NCBI GenBank assembly: GCA_004298045.1
Contig: SCRM01000015.1
Span: 60,942-124,941 of the forward strand
Direction: 5' to 3'
Length of the DNA stretch: 64,000 bases
From: Rhodanobacter sp.
GTDB taxonomy: Bacteria > Pseudomonadota > Gammaproteobacteria > Xanthomonadales > Rhodanobacteraceae
Shown: in pieces, positions 19,087-28,000 of the stretch
Layout: every line of letters begins with the position of its first letter
Position numbering within the stretch: the stretch's first letter is position 1
Made by a program: the position numbers and the translations under genes
The notes under the pieces: model-generated
Databases searched by the model: none
What the model was told of the DNA's origin: nothing
The model's input: the letters and a program-made list of their open reading frames with translations, nothing else

Positions 19087-19578
19087 TTACGGGCGAGATG
19101 CCGCAACCAGCCACAAGTGCAGACCCAGCGCCGTCGCCTGTTGCTGCAAGTCGACAAACTGCTTGGGATCCTTGACCACGATCGCCACGTCGCGTGGCAC
19201 CAGCGGAGTCTTCGCCTTGGCCAAAGCCGCGCGCAGGACGGCGACTCGGAATTTCTCGCTGTGATCCACGATGACCAGCGGGTCGCGCGCGGGCGACTCC
19301 AGCACCCGCACCGCCATCTCCGTGTCGGCACTCGACCCCGCAGCCGCGGCCGGCATCAACGCCTCGATGAGCGGATTGACTTCGACGGCGTTGCCTACCA
19401 TTACCGCCGAAGTCCAGTGGGTGGCCGCCAGCACGTCAACGCATTGCGAGCGTACAGCCGGCGCATCGCAAAGCGTCATTGGCCGGTGCGGCGAATTGGC
19501 GCCGGATGTCGGCGCAACTGTCTGGCAACCGGCAAGTACCGCCGACGCCAGGGCCATACACAGAAAACGATATGCCAT
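19087..19578 (-). CDS. Hypothetical lipoprotein, 163 aa
   Basis: It has a lipoprotein signal sequence with lipobox LAGC (Cys18) and GGGAGAAG as ribosome binding site ahead of the ATG. The mature part contains DVLAATHWTSAVMVGNAVEVN and a C-terminal half with alternating hydrophobic strands (DVAIVVKDPKQFVDL, GLHLWLVAAS). I do not recognise a family. It is the last of several small lipoprotein genes on this strand downstream of the haemagglutinin system. It could be another immunity-type lipoprotein, but nothing in the sequence proves that. Confidence 0.65.
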   Translation of the reverse strand: MAYRFLCMALASAVLAGCQTVAPTSGANSPHRPMTLCDAPAVRSQCVDVLAATHWTSAVMVGNAVEVNPLIEALMPAAAAGSSADTEMAVRVLESPARDPLVIVDHSEKFRVAVLRAALAKAKTPLVPRDVAIVVKDPKQFVDLQQQATALGLHLWLVAASRP

Positions 19579-19896
19579 CGTAACTTCTCCCTGTTGTTAT
19601 TCCACCTGCAATGCACCGTAGGTATAACCAAACGGCTACAGATTCGCCGTTGTTGGCACAGCCAACACCGTGGCAAACCTCATTCACTTCTGCCTCAACC
19701 GCAATTTCCGCAATGTTACGTCACCCATTCCCATTACCGCCGTCGCCAATGCACCGTACCCAAAGCCGAAGTGGCTTGAGGCACCAAGCAAATTTACCGA
19801 CTCCGCACTCAACTTTCCCCTACTCACCGATCTCGGTCGCCACCATGCGGTACTACCTTATGATTTGACAACCGCAAATAACGGTATCCACTCGGC

Positions 19897-19965
19897 AGGT
19901 CTCCATTTCGTTTCAACTTGGCTTATTGTAGCTACCGGCCTTATACCGCCCGCCCAGTACTTGCG
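19897..19965 (-). pseudogene. Degraded copy of the 3' end of the haemagglutinin-linked lipoprotein gene (24335-25015)
   Basis: On the minus strand this reads RKYWAGGIRPVATISQVETK then WRP. The intact lipoprotein at 24335-25015 has RKYWPDCTKPVAERNWLEKK then WCP: 11 of 23 positions identical, with matching DNA blocks around ACCGGC and CCAGTA.TTGCGA. Stops and frame changes interrupt the sequence on both sides, so only a remnant remains. The rest of 19579-20116 has no convincing gene; it is visibly poorer in GC than the flanks. The match is short and should be tested. Confidence 0.45.
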
Positions 19966-20116
19966 AAAACGTCAACCTGCGGCACCGGCCCAGCGTGTGA
20001 GAGCGTCGAATGGCTCAGGAGGCTGCGACCACCATCCACGCCGGACATGTCGTTGCTAAAACAATCGGCGGCAGCGACGGGGTACGGGCAGCGGTCAGTC
20101 AAGTACCAGCCCCCGC

Positions 20117-20383
20117 TCAACGGCAATGATAGGGACTTTCACCCTTCAGTTCCACGCCGGAGGTGGCGTCCCTGATGACGACGGTGGCACCGGGGTGCGT
20201 GGAACAAAGCGCGTTGCGCGCCGTATAGATGCCACTTCCCTGGGTCAGGATTACCGTGTTCCCGCCGTTCGCCCCGTCCTGGAGCGATACCTTGTAGTTG
20301 CCGGAAAGCGTCACGCATCCCGACAGAAGCGCGGCCATCGAGGTCAGCGATACCGCAGAAATATGCTTGTATTTACCACTCAT
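20117..20383 (-). CDS. Small hypothetical lipoprotein, 88 aa
   Basis: It starts MSGKYKHISAVSLTSMAALL and has the lipobox LSGC, giving a mature protein of about 66 residues with two further Cys (ALCST..., YHC). GGAGG lies 7 bases before the ATG, deciding the start over an upstream in-frame one at 20443. The mature sequence (GNYKVSLQDGANGGNTVILT) looks like a short beta-rich domain. Family unknown. It follows the 316-residue lipoprotein gene on the same strand, 225 bases away. Confidence 0.65.
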   Translation of the reverse strand: MSGKYKHISAVSLTSMAALLSGCVTLSGNYKVSLQDGANGGNTVILTQGSGIYTARNALCSTHPGATVVIRDATSGVELKGESPYHCR

Positions 20384-20608
20384 TCTGACTTCCTCCATGT
20401 ACCCTTTGGCTTGATGATAACTGCATCGCCTATGGCGTCCCATACGTCATAGAGTGCTAACTTTCGAGGTCCGCTTTACCCCCTCGCCCTTATGTTGCAG
20501 GTTGTAGTTCCTCGCATCCTTCTTTATCTGGATTCGATTCGCGTCAAAAGTGGGCAAAGGCCTGTAATATAGTAGTATCGCCAGCAACGTAACGTACCGT
20601 GTTCGACA

Positions 20609-21559
20609 TCACTTGCACATCAGCTTCTTCAGCTTGCCAGTGTACGTACCGGCGGCGCAGTCACGGGCCAGGGCCGCATCGTGGTAGGCCGCCGCTTGTT
20701 GCTTGTATTCCTCGATTTGTGCACCGGTCAGCGGGGTTATCTTTACCGCATTGACCAGTTTCCTCAACAACCCGCGGCGAGCGGCGAGCCATTGGGCATC
20801 CTGCACGACAGGGCGCTTGTATACCGCGTAGACAAGCATGGTGTGGGTGCTGTCGACCCGGTGCATGTATACCTCCCCAAGGAGGGCGAGTGCGCCTGGC
20901 TGTCTCACGACCACGGCCAACGGGGTGGATGCCGAGCCATCGGATGGATCGCCGTATTGGCTGTTGACAGGCAAGGCCAAGTCGTCCGGCCTACTTGACA
21001 GACTGGAGTATTGCCAAAACATGGCGTACTGCCACTGTATGCCATTGATAACTTCGACATTAGTAGTGATCTCACGGTTAAACGACCATTCGTCTGGGTA
21101 ATATATAGAATGCGGCCTCTGATAGATCCACCTTGGGTCATAGAATTGCCCCGGAGAGATGTTATTCGCATCAGGTTTATAAAGGTGATTATTCGTATTT
21201 ACTATCTGTCCATAGATTACGTCGTACGCATTCCATGCACCCATCGCCTTATCAACGTGGGTAAATGTGTCACGTGAAACATTAGCATCGTCATAGATGT
21301 CAGGGATCGGGGACTTCATAGGTGGCGCGCAGGTGTAATTAATACCGCTAGTCCACGAAGGGACATAGAGGGTGGATATCTTTAGATCTAACCCCGTGAA
21401 TACCCACGGCGACGCCTGGCACGCCAATAAGTTCAACGGCCACCGTTGCGCTGGATGGGGTATCGATCCGTCGTAAAAGCGTGAGTTGTCAAGCATACTC
21501 GTGCAGCCTAATAACATTATCAATGTCGTTGCTATGGCACTAAAAGTAAAAACTCTCAT
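20609..21559 (-). CDS. Hypothetical lipoprotein, 316 aa, downstream of a haemagglutinin fragment
   Basis: A lipoprotein signal peptide with lipobox LLGC (Cys19) and CGGAGAC as ribosome binding site. The mature protein is rich in Trp, Tyr and Pro in its N-terminal two thirds (PRWIYQRPHSIYYPDEWSFN) and charged and helical near the C-terminus (LRKLVNAVKITPLTGAQIEE), ending with paired Cys (ARDCAAG...LMCK). The DNA is noticeably richer in AT than the housekeeping genes around it, suggesting transfer. A GGGGTC repeat and a haemagglutinin fragment lie directly upstream, the same position the immunity-type lipoproteins occupy. Function unknown; immunity is only a hypothesis. Confidence 0.7.
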   Translation of the reverse strand: MRVFTFSAIATTLIMLLGCTSMLDNSRFYDGSIPHPAQRWPLNLLACQASPWVFTGLDLKISTLYVPSWTSGINYTCAPPMKSPIPDIYDDANVSRDTFTHVDKAMGAWNAYDVIYGQIVNTNNHLYKPDANNISPGQFYDPRWIYQRPHSIYYPDEWSFNREITTNVEVINGIQWQYAMFWQYSSLSSRPDDLALPVNSQYGDPSDGSASTPLAVVVRQPGALALLGEVYMHRVDSTHTMLVYAVYKRPVVQDAQWLAARRGLLRKLVNAVKITPLTGAQIEEYKQQAAAYHDAALARDCAAGTYTGKLKKLMCK

Positions 21560-21582
21560 GGTATCGTCTCCGGAGTTAAGGA

Positions 21583-21690
21583 AAAGGGGTCGGGTTCATT
21601 TCCCAAATTCGAATAAATGAACCTGACCCCTTTCTCGCTTTCTCGTTGAACCCAACTCATTTTTTGAAAAAGTGGACCCGACCCCTTTTT
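21583..21690. repeat. GGGGTC-type inverted-repeat elements at a haemagglutinin fragment end
   Basis: The first element has arms AAAGGGGTCGGGTTCATTT (21583-21601) and AAATGAACCTGACCCCTTT (21615-21633), complementary except at one position. A second, partial unit AAGTGGACCCGACCCCTTTT lies at 21670-21689. The haemagglutinin homology stops at this place and the frame runs out through the repeat. Related ends are at 17595, 23859 and 24228. Confidence 0.75.
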
Positions 21691-22469
21691 CGGAGACGTT
21701 GTGCACGCTCTCAGCGATCAGGTTACCGGTATCGAGTGGATTCTTGCCCGGGTCGGTCGTGCTGGCCAACTGCCCGCCCACCAGGTGCGTGGTGTCGCCC
21801 ACGTGCACTTGATAGCCGCCGTCGCCGGCCTGGATCCCGCTGGCCTCCGTCACGCTGGCGGAGTGGTTGTCCACCTTGCCATAGCTGGCGTAGCCGCTGG
21901 CGCCTGCGCCCATGCCCACCACCACCTTGCCGCCGGCCTGCCATTGCGTGCTGGCATAGTCGCCGGTGTCCTGCTCGCTGGTGATGGTGAGGTTGCGACC
22001 GATGTCGACCGGCACGGCGTGGCCTTTGGCTTGCGCGCCTTGGATCGTGGCGTTGTTGCCCGCGACCATGGTCAAGGTATTCGTGGCGTCCACCACCGTG
22101 TCGGTGTGCGTGCTGCCGTTGCCGTGCGCCTTGCCCTTGCCCACGCTGGCTTCGGCATAAAAGCCGATGACGTCGGTACCGATCTGCAGGCCCACGCCAC
22201 CGCTGGCGTTCTTGTTGGTGCTGGCTAGCGTGTGCTGCTCGGCCTGGCCTTCCAGGGTGAGGTCGTGGCTGGCGGCCAAGGCCACGTTTTGGCCGTCGAT
22301 GCGGCTGCCGATGACGTTGAGATCGGCATCCGTCGCCGCGATGGCGACGTCGCCGGCGCTGCGGATGGCGCTGCCGTAGGTCGCCTCGTCGTGCGGCGCC
22401 GTGCGGCTGCTCGCCGCGCTGCTGCCGATGCCCAGCTTGAGGTGCTGCACTTCAGAGTTGAACCGCCGT
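21596..22469 (-). pseudogene. Haemagglutinin (FHA) repeat fragment, displaced cassette 3
   Basis: An open frame encodes filamentous-haemagglutinin repeat sequence: SGGVGLQIGTDVIGFYAEAS, VDATNTLTMVAGNNATIQGA, LTITSEQDTGDYASTQWQAG and SGIQAGDGGYQVHVGDTTHL. These correspond to the repeat block just before the C-terminal toxin of the main exoprotein. The homology begins right behind the stop codon of the lipoprotein gene at 22470. The formal open frame extends 5' to 22648, but that part is antisense noise over the lipoprotein gene. There is no signal or secretion domain, so it cannot be exported alone. The 3' end runs into GGGGTC repeats and no toxin domain follows in frame. Confidence 0.75.
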
Positions 22470-22892
22470 TCACGGAGCACAAACATCCGCCTTTGGATAA
22501 ACGTGGCAAAACACACTATTGATACGTTTATTAACATTGCGAGCGGGCGCCTGGGTGCCGCGGCGGCAAGCAAGGATTGGAGGATTAACGCTGGAGTTGC
22601 GTTTGCAAAAACCTTCGGTTGAATTTTCGTAATTTGACCTGAACCCATCGGCCTCCATACATAGACTCATCATAACTGATTGTTCCAATGTCATATTTGG
22701 CGCCCCATGAAACGGGGCGCGTGGTGATGTATCCCCGCACTCCAGGAGTGCCTTGACCACCTCTGTATTGGTTGCGCCCGCTTTTCCCCACACCTCTTGC
22801 TCCTCTGGAGGGGGCTGAAAAGGTTTATGGCCAAAACATCCTTCTGTAATCAGGCACAAAACCACAATAAAAAGACATAGAAAACTTCGCAT
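22470..22892 (-). CDS. Small lipoprotein, presumed immunity protein of the adjacent lipase-type toxin
   Basis: About 140 residues. Signal MRSFLCLFIVVLCLITEGC with Cys19 as the lipid-modified residue. The mature part reads PPEEQEVWGKAGATNTEVVK then ALLECG, followed by a Cys-containing tail (SLCMEADGF, GFCKRN, ILACRR). Small lipoproteins of this W.K.G....V...LLECG pattern are often found next to lipase-like effectors; this is recollection, not a search. The ATG overlaps the stop of the toxin frame by one base (TAATG), implying coupled translation. The predicted role is to sit in the periplasm and block the toxin. Confidence 0.75.
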   Translation of the reverse strand: MRSFLCLFIVVLCLITEGCFGHKPFQPPPEEQEVWGKAGATNTEVVKALLECGDTSPRAPFHGAPNMTLEQSVMMSLCMEADGFRSNYENSTEGFCKRNSSVNPPILACRRGTQAPARNVNKRINSVFCHVYPKADVCAP

Positions 22893-23870
22893 TATTTCCA
22901 CCCTTCAAAAGCACTAATGGGTAATGTGGCAGTCTCCTTATTAGATGAATTACTCCACAGCGCCTGGCAAGCTCGATTTCCCGGCGCGCCATAACAGTTA
23001 TGCGTTGTATTTTCCTGTCCATCAAGCGCGCGCCACATTTCATATAACAAGTTCGATCCACCCGGGATCGTTCCACCGGCGGACGGATTTCCACCAATGT
23101 AACGGCCAACTGGATCAGCCATATGGATTTGCAAAGTCAGTTCCATGGCTTGCCTTTGCGAGGGATCTTGAACTGCGTCGCGGTTCTGCAAGCCGCTCAG
23201 CAATGCATCGGCCTTTTCGCCGTTATATGCCGCTCCAAAGAAGCTTACCGTTGTCCCGCCGAGAAGACCCTGGTTTCCATCCTTTGCCAGCGACTCCATG
23301 GCGTTACCGATGGTCATCGATCCACGGCTGTGCCCATCCAAATGCAAACCCGATCGTCCATACTGGATCATCTCCAATTTTGTTTCCTGCGTTGCGTTGG
23401 TAAGACCCCAAAAGTCATTCTCGAACACCTTTTGGTGTACCGCGACGAGCCCCTCCGACACCCCATTTCCAGCCTCAGGGAAGGCGGCGTAATAGCGCGG
23501 GCCACCAATTCCCGTGCCATGTTGGTTAGCGTACTTTTCCGCCGCAGCTTCATCATTGAATATGCCGTTGTCGGCAACATGTACCTTACCATCCGAGGAT
23601 GCTTGCAGATTCGTCTTCTCTTCCTCGGAAAGCTTCCGCCCCGGCATCAGGTTGCTATCCCCGTCCTTGACCACTTCGTAAACATCCACCTTTTCAAGAA
23701 ACATGGTTTTGTATGCCCCGTCCGTGTAATGCGTAGCCACCAGGTATCCAGCCCCCTTGGCCGCTTGATGAAACTCGACGTTCCCTTGCAACCCCTTCAC
23801 GTCAATGGGCTTGATGGCTTGATGGTCCAGGGTCGGAGCACGGTCGAGGCCGCCAACGAAAAAGGGGTCG
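22892..23870 (-). CDS. Orphan haemagglutinin C-terminal toxin domain, alpha/beta-hydrolase (lipase) type
   Basis: About 325 residues of coding sequence ending in EGWK and overlapping the lipoprotein gene. It carries a nucleophile elbow in LHLDGHSRGSMTIGNAM (Ser codon 23327-23329), an acid-containing motif ADPVGRYIGGNPSAGG, and a likely catalytic His in TTHNCYG, in the Ser-Asp-His order of lipases. The open frame extends to 24166, but beyond about 23880 it is an out-of-frame reading of a haemagglutinin fragment interrupted by a GGGGTC repeat. There is no export signal or proper start, so this is a displaced toxin tip rather than a free gene. It would be delivered only if recombined onto the main exoprotein. 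Confidence 0.75.
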
Positions 23871-23880
23871 GGTTCATTTC
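23859..23880. repeat. GGGGTC repeat arm at a toxin-cassette junction
   Basis: AAAAAGGGGTCGGGTTCATT marks the junction where haemagglutinin homology (ending GGKVVVGMQ) stops and the toxin tip begins. It has the same sequence as the left arm at 21583-21601. It appears as a single arm, as if the partner had been lost. Confidence 0.7.
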
Positions 23881-24338
23881 CTGCATGCCCACCACCACCT
23901 TGCCGCCCACCTGCCACTGCGTGTTGGCGTAGTCGCCGGTGTCCTGCTCGCCGGTAATGGTGAGGTCGTGGCCGACGTCGGTCAGCACGGTGTCGCCTTT
24001 CGCCTGCGTGCCCTGGATCGTGGCGTCGTGGCCGGCCGTCAGGCTCAGCGTGTCGGCCGCGCTCACCACTGTGTCGGCGTGCGTGCTGCTGTTGCTGTGC
24101 GCCTTGCCCTTGCCTACGCTGGCTTCGGTGTAGAAGCCGATGCCGTCGGTGCCGATGCAGGCCCACTCCGCCGCTGGCGTTCTTGTTGGTGCTCTGGAGG
24201 GTGTGCTGCTCGGTTTGGCTTTGTGAATAAATGAACCCAACCCCTTTTGTTAACCCCTTTTGTTACTTTCTGGCCGCTCACACTGCTGCCCACGGTCTGG
24301 GTCGCATCGGTGACCGAGTGCGTGGTGGGTTTGCTCAT
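23881..24338 (-). pseudogene. Haemagglutinin (FHA) repeat fragment, displaced cassette 2 (interrupted)
   Basis: Two haemagglutinin pieces are separated by a GGGGTC repeat. Piece one (24338-24264) reads SKPTTHSVTDATQTVGSSVS then GQ, matching KSTSHSVTDATQAVESTVSG in the main exoprotein. Its ATG overlaps the stop of the upstream lipoprotein gene. Piece two (24225-23881) reads QTEQHTLQSTNKNASGGVG, loses frame by an apparent 2-base deletion near 24163, then continues IGTDGIGFYTEASVGKGKAH and LTITGEQDTGDYANTQWQVG. It is not expressible as one protein and looks like the remains of an older exoprotein 3' end. Confidence 0.75.
24228..24262. repeat. GGGGTC-type repeat inside haemagglutinin fragment
   Basis: AAATGAACCCAACCCCTTTT is followed at once by a second TAACCCCTTTTGTTAC unit. 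It interrupts haemagglutinin homology between SVSGQ and QTEQHTL. It belongs to the same family as 21583, 23859 and, more distantly, 17595. Confidence 0.7.
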
Positions 24339-25015
24339 TGGCCTGTCGTGTTCGCGGCGGGCGCGGGCATTGCAGACGACGGGCACCATTTCTTTTCGAG
24401 CCAATTCCTCTCGGCGACCGGCTTGGTGCAGTCGGGCCAGTATTTGCGAGGAAGCCATGGCGCTGCCGGTGAGTAAGGATGTGCGACGGTGTAGCCGTGA
24501 CTTTCAGCCATGCAACGGTCTACGTCGGCAGCAAACGTGGAATAGGGCGTAACCATTACATACCGTGAGTAGCAGTCGTACCACACGTTACCGAGCTGGT
24601 AAGGATCAGCCCCCTGCTTGACCCAACGGGGCGGAGGGTCTTGCGGCCAGCCGTACTTCATGGCCCAGCAAACCGGCATGTACGCATCAGCCACGCAATT
24701 CCCACCGGGATCAAGGACGGATGAACTCAAACCCGGTGGTTCTCCGTCAGGTGCACGGAAGCCAATCTGTAGCATGCAAATTTGCATACCAACTGCCATA
24801 GGCCCCGAAATTCCTAACGAATTTCCATAGTTGAAACAGTCCCTAAGCGCCTGCTCCCGCTCTACCGCCGTCGAAGGCCGACCGTCATAGATCGAGAACA
24901 TGTCCACGGCTGGCTTGACTGATTGTGGGTTCAAGCACCCCGCCAGCAGCATGAACCCCACTATCGCCAGACCGTACCTTGCCCCCTTGGTAACGCCGCC
25001 GCTCACTGCAAACAT
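24335..25015 (-). CDS. Lipoprotein, presumed immunity protein for the exoprotein's own C-terminal toxin
   Basis: 226 residues. The signal peptide ends in FMLLAGC (lipobox, Cys27). The mature protein has many Cys and Trp (RDCFNYG, GMQICML, CVADAYMPVCWAMKYGWPQD, DRCMAES, RKYWPDCTKP, KKWCPSS), consistent with a disulfide-bonded periplasmic or outer-membrane lipoprotein. GGAGGGG lies 7 bases before the ATG. The gene overlaps the 3' end of the exoprotein frame by 13 bases, so the two are translationally coupled, as in toxin-immunity pairs. A degraded relative of its 3' end lies at 19897-19965. No family name is known to me; the immunity role is inferred from position. Confidence 0.75.
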   Translation of the reverse strand: MFAVSGGVTKGARYGLAIVGFMLLAGCLNPQSVKPAVDMFSIYDGRPSTAVEREQALRDCFNYGNSLGISGPMAVGMQICMLQIGFRAPDGEPPGLSSSVLDPGGNCVADAYMPVCWAMKYGWPQDPPPRWVKQGADPYQLGNVWYDCYSRYVMVTPYSTFAADVDRCMAESHGYTVAHPYSPAAPWLPRKYWPDCTKPVAERNWLEKKWCPSSAMPAPAANTTGQ

Positions 25016-28000
25016 TGTGGCGCCCCTCCGGTCAGGGCCAGGCAGCGTTGCTGCGCGGGTGTCAGAGCCTTCCTGGACGTGCCGTTGGCGTTCGATGCCG
25101 CGCCTGCTGGCGACGTCGACAGGTTCGGTGTTTGGTTGGAACCTGGCGCAAACGTCGGCACATTGGTGGATGCGGCCCCGTTGACTGGCAGCCCATTCAT
25201 CGAGGCCATCGCTGATCCCAGGTTGACAGCGGCCCCTGATGGCCACGTCAGCAACGCGATGTTGGGATTCCACGCAGTAGAGCCCGCCACCGAGATCGAC
25301 GAGAAGGTGAGCGTGTAGGCGCCGGGCGTGCCGCTTGCCGGGAAGGCCGCAAAGGTTCGATCGCCGCCATCCCACCAATCGAATGTCTGAATCGGAGTTC
25401 CCGATGGGAAATCGGGCGCCTTTGCAAACACAGGAACCCCACCCGGCACCAAGGTGTTCCCCGACGGCCCCCACGGGTATCTCGTCTGTCCATTGTTCGT
25501 GGCTACGGGTGTCACCAGCGAGCTATAGCCGATGTCGGAGTGGTTCGAGGTGCCCGACACCGAGCTCGACACCAGCCCCACGCCGCTGGCCCCATAGGTG
25601 AACGGAGGCACCTCGAACATGCCGTTCGGGTCGCCGCCCGTCGATGGGTTGTTCCCGATGAACCAGGATCGCGCCACCGGATCGTTGACGTTGGCCGAAT
25701 ACACCACGCCGGCATTGAGCCCCAGTGTATTGGCCGCCGCCTGGAACGTCGCCGCGTTGGCCGCGGGCTCGGCCAACATCACCAGCGTTGGCGTGCTGCC
25801 GTTGACGTTGCTCCAGTCGCTGGGGTTTTGCTCCATCGACAACGCCAACTGGGATGTGCCATCGCTGTGGGCCATCGGCAGCAGCGCGAGCCCGGTGCCG
25901 AAGCCGCTGCTGCCTTGGTTGATCTGGTTGACCTGGCCCGCGATGTTTGCCGCCAATTCGGCTCCCGCCGTCGTACCCAAGTCACCACCGGCATGGTTGG
26001 CATTGAGGCTGTTCCAGAAGCCGGCCAGCAAGCTGCCAAGCGTGCTCACTTGCGGCGAGTAAACATTCAAGACCACCGTATTCTCTGCGCCAGCGGGCGT
26101 GGTAGTGAGTACGGCCAGATCGCCCGCATTGTTGCCGGCCAGTTCCTTATCGTTGTTGATGCCATTTATGAAGGCGTCGAGCTTGGTGCCCGGCACGATA
26201 CCGTAGGCGCCAGACAGCTTCTCCGTCGCGCATGACTTGCTGCCCGAAACGATGGCGCAACTCACCACGCGCTGCACCGCAGCCAGTGCATCCTTCAACG
26301 CCCCCTGATTCGCCGCCCAGACCCCCGCGTTGAACAACAGGTTGTTCCCCGTCTGCTCGTTGGCCGCGCTCCACTCCAGCGCCACCACATCGGGTGCGGT
26401 TGCCTGCGTGTTGGTAGTCGTCTGCGCATTGGCTTCCAAGCTGGCCAGCGTCTGGGCCGTGTCCGACGATGCATCGCGTACCTGAATCGCCCCCGCACTG
26501 ATCGCACTGAGCGTCTGCCCCGACGATGAGCTCGAGGCGCTGCCGCTATTCATCAGGTTCTGGATCACCGCCTTGGTGGCCCCATACCTGCCGCCGTTGG
26601 CGGCGAGGTAGTTGTTGTTGCCGGGGTCGCCGTCGAGGTTTTGCCCAAAGGTGGCGCCGGTGTTGAGGCTTGCGCCCAGTCCCATGCTGTCCGCCGAGCC
26701 GGAGCTGTGGTTCTGGATGGTGCTGGCCGTGAGCGTGCCGGTGCTCAGGGTATTGCGGTTGGCGGCGATGGCGGTTGGGCTGGAGGTGATCAGCGCGCCT
26801 ATCAGGTTCGTGTCGCCGCCCACGGCAAGCTGGTAACCGCCGTCGCCCGCTTCGATGCCGGTTTGCTGCGCCACGTTGGCGTAGTCGGAGTGCGAGCTGG
26901 AGTGCCCGTACGACGCGCTGACCGAGGCGCCATACCCGATCGTGGCGCTGGCGCTCACGCTGGTCTGGGTGCTGTGCGACTGCTCCGTATCCTGCAGGCT
27001 CTGTAGCGTCAGGTTGCCGCCCACGTTGCCGATCACCTGATTGCCCTGCATGACCGCACCGGCCAGCGTGGTGTCGTTGCCGGAGACAAACTGCAAAGTC
27101 TTGCCTGCCGTCACCGTGCTGTTGGCCTGTTGCACGCTGTCGGTGTTGGCGTTGCCGTGGGCCATCGCCGCGCTCACGGTCACGCCGAGGGCCATGCCGT
27201 TTTGCCCGAACGAGGCCGCTACTCCCACGCTGCCAGACTCGCTGTGGTTGGTGGTGGTGGTGGTGTAGGTGTTTTGCGCCGAGGTCACATTGAGATTGTG
27301 CTGCGCAACGAGAGTGCCATCTTGCATGGCCAGGATGTGCGACCCGGTGGCATTCAGATCACCGGCTGTGCCATTCCCACCGCGTGCCATGAGCATAACG
27401 TTTTGCCCGCTCACCGTGCTCTCCACCGCTTGTGTCGCATCAGTCACCGAGTGCGAGGTGGATTTGGTCTGGCCATAAGTCAGCGACACGCTCAAGCCGG
27501 CACCGCTCGCGCCACTGCCGAACTGCTGGGCCAAACCCCGTGCCGCTTGATAACCCTGATACCCGGCGATCGCCGCGTTGGCGGCGACCATAGTGTTCAC
27601 GCGGCCATCGTGGGCTTGGCTCGCAGTACGCATCAGCTGTTGCCCGGTCTCCAGTGAACTGGCCAGCGCGCCGATCGCGCCACCACCCACCGCCACGGTC
27701 AACCCGCTTTGTTTGAACAGCGTGTCGGTCATCTGGTGCCCACTTTCCGCACCGGCAGTGATATTAATGTTGCCTGCCAACACATTCACGTCACCGTGTT
27801 GGGACAGTAGGGAACTGGCAACTTGGGTATACCCGGTCGCGGCATGGACGTTGACATCGCCGTCGACCGTGCCGATGAGCGAACCATTCAACAGCGTACT
27901 GTCGCTGCCTGTCGTAGCTTGTTGCGTGCGATGACCAATGGTGAAACCGATGCCGCCACCACTCAGGAATCCGCTGGTTTCGACCGTCTTCTGGTAATCC

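Noticed and set aside
22892..24166. Full 424-codon frame taken as one toxin protein
   Set aside because: Beyond about 23880 the frame is an out-of-register reading of haemagglutinin repeats with a GGGGTC repeat in between; only the 3' part is a real domain.
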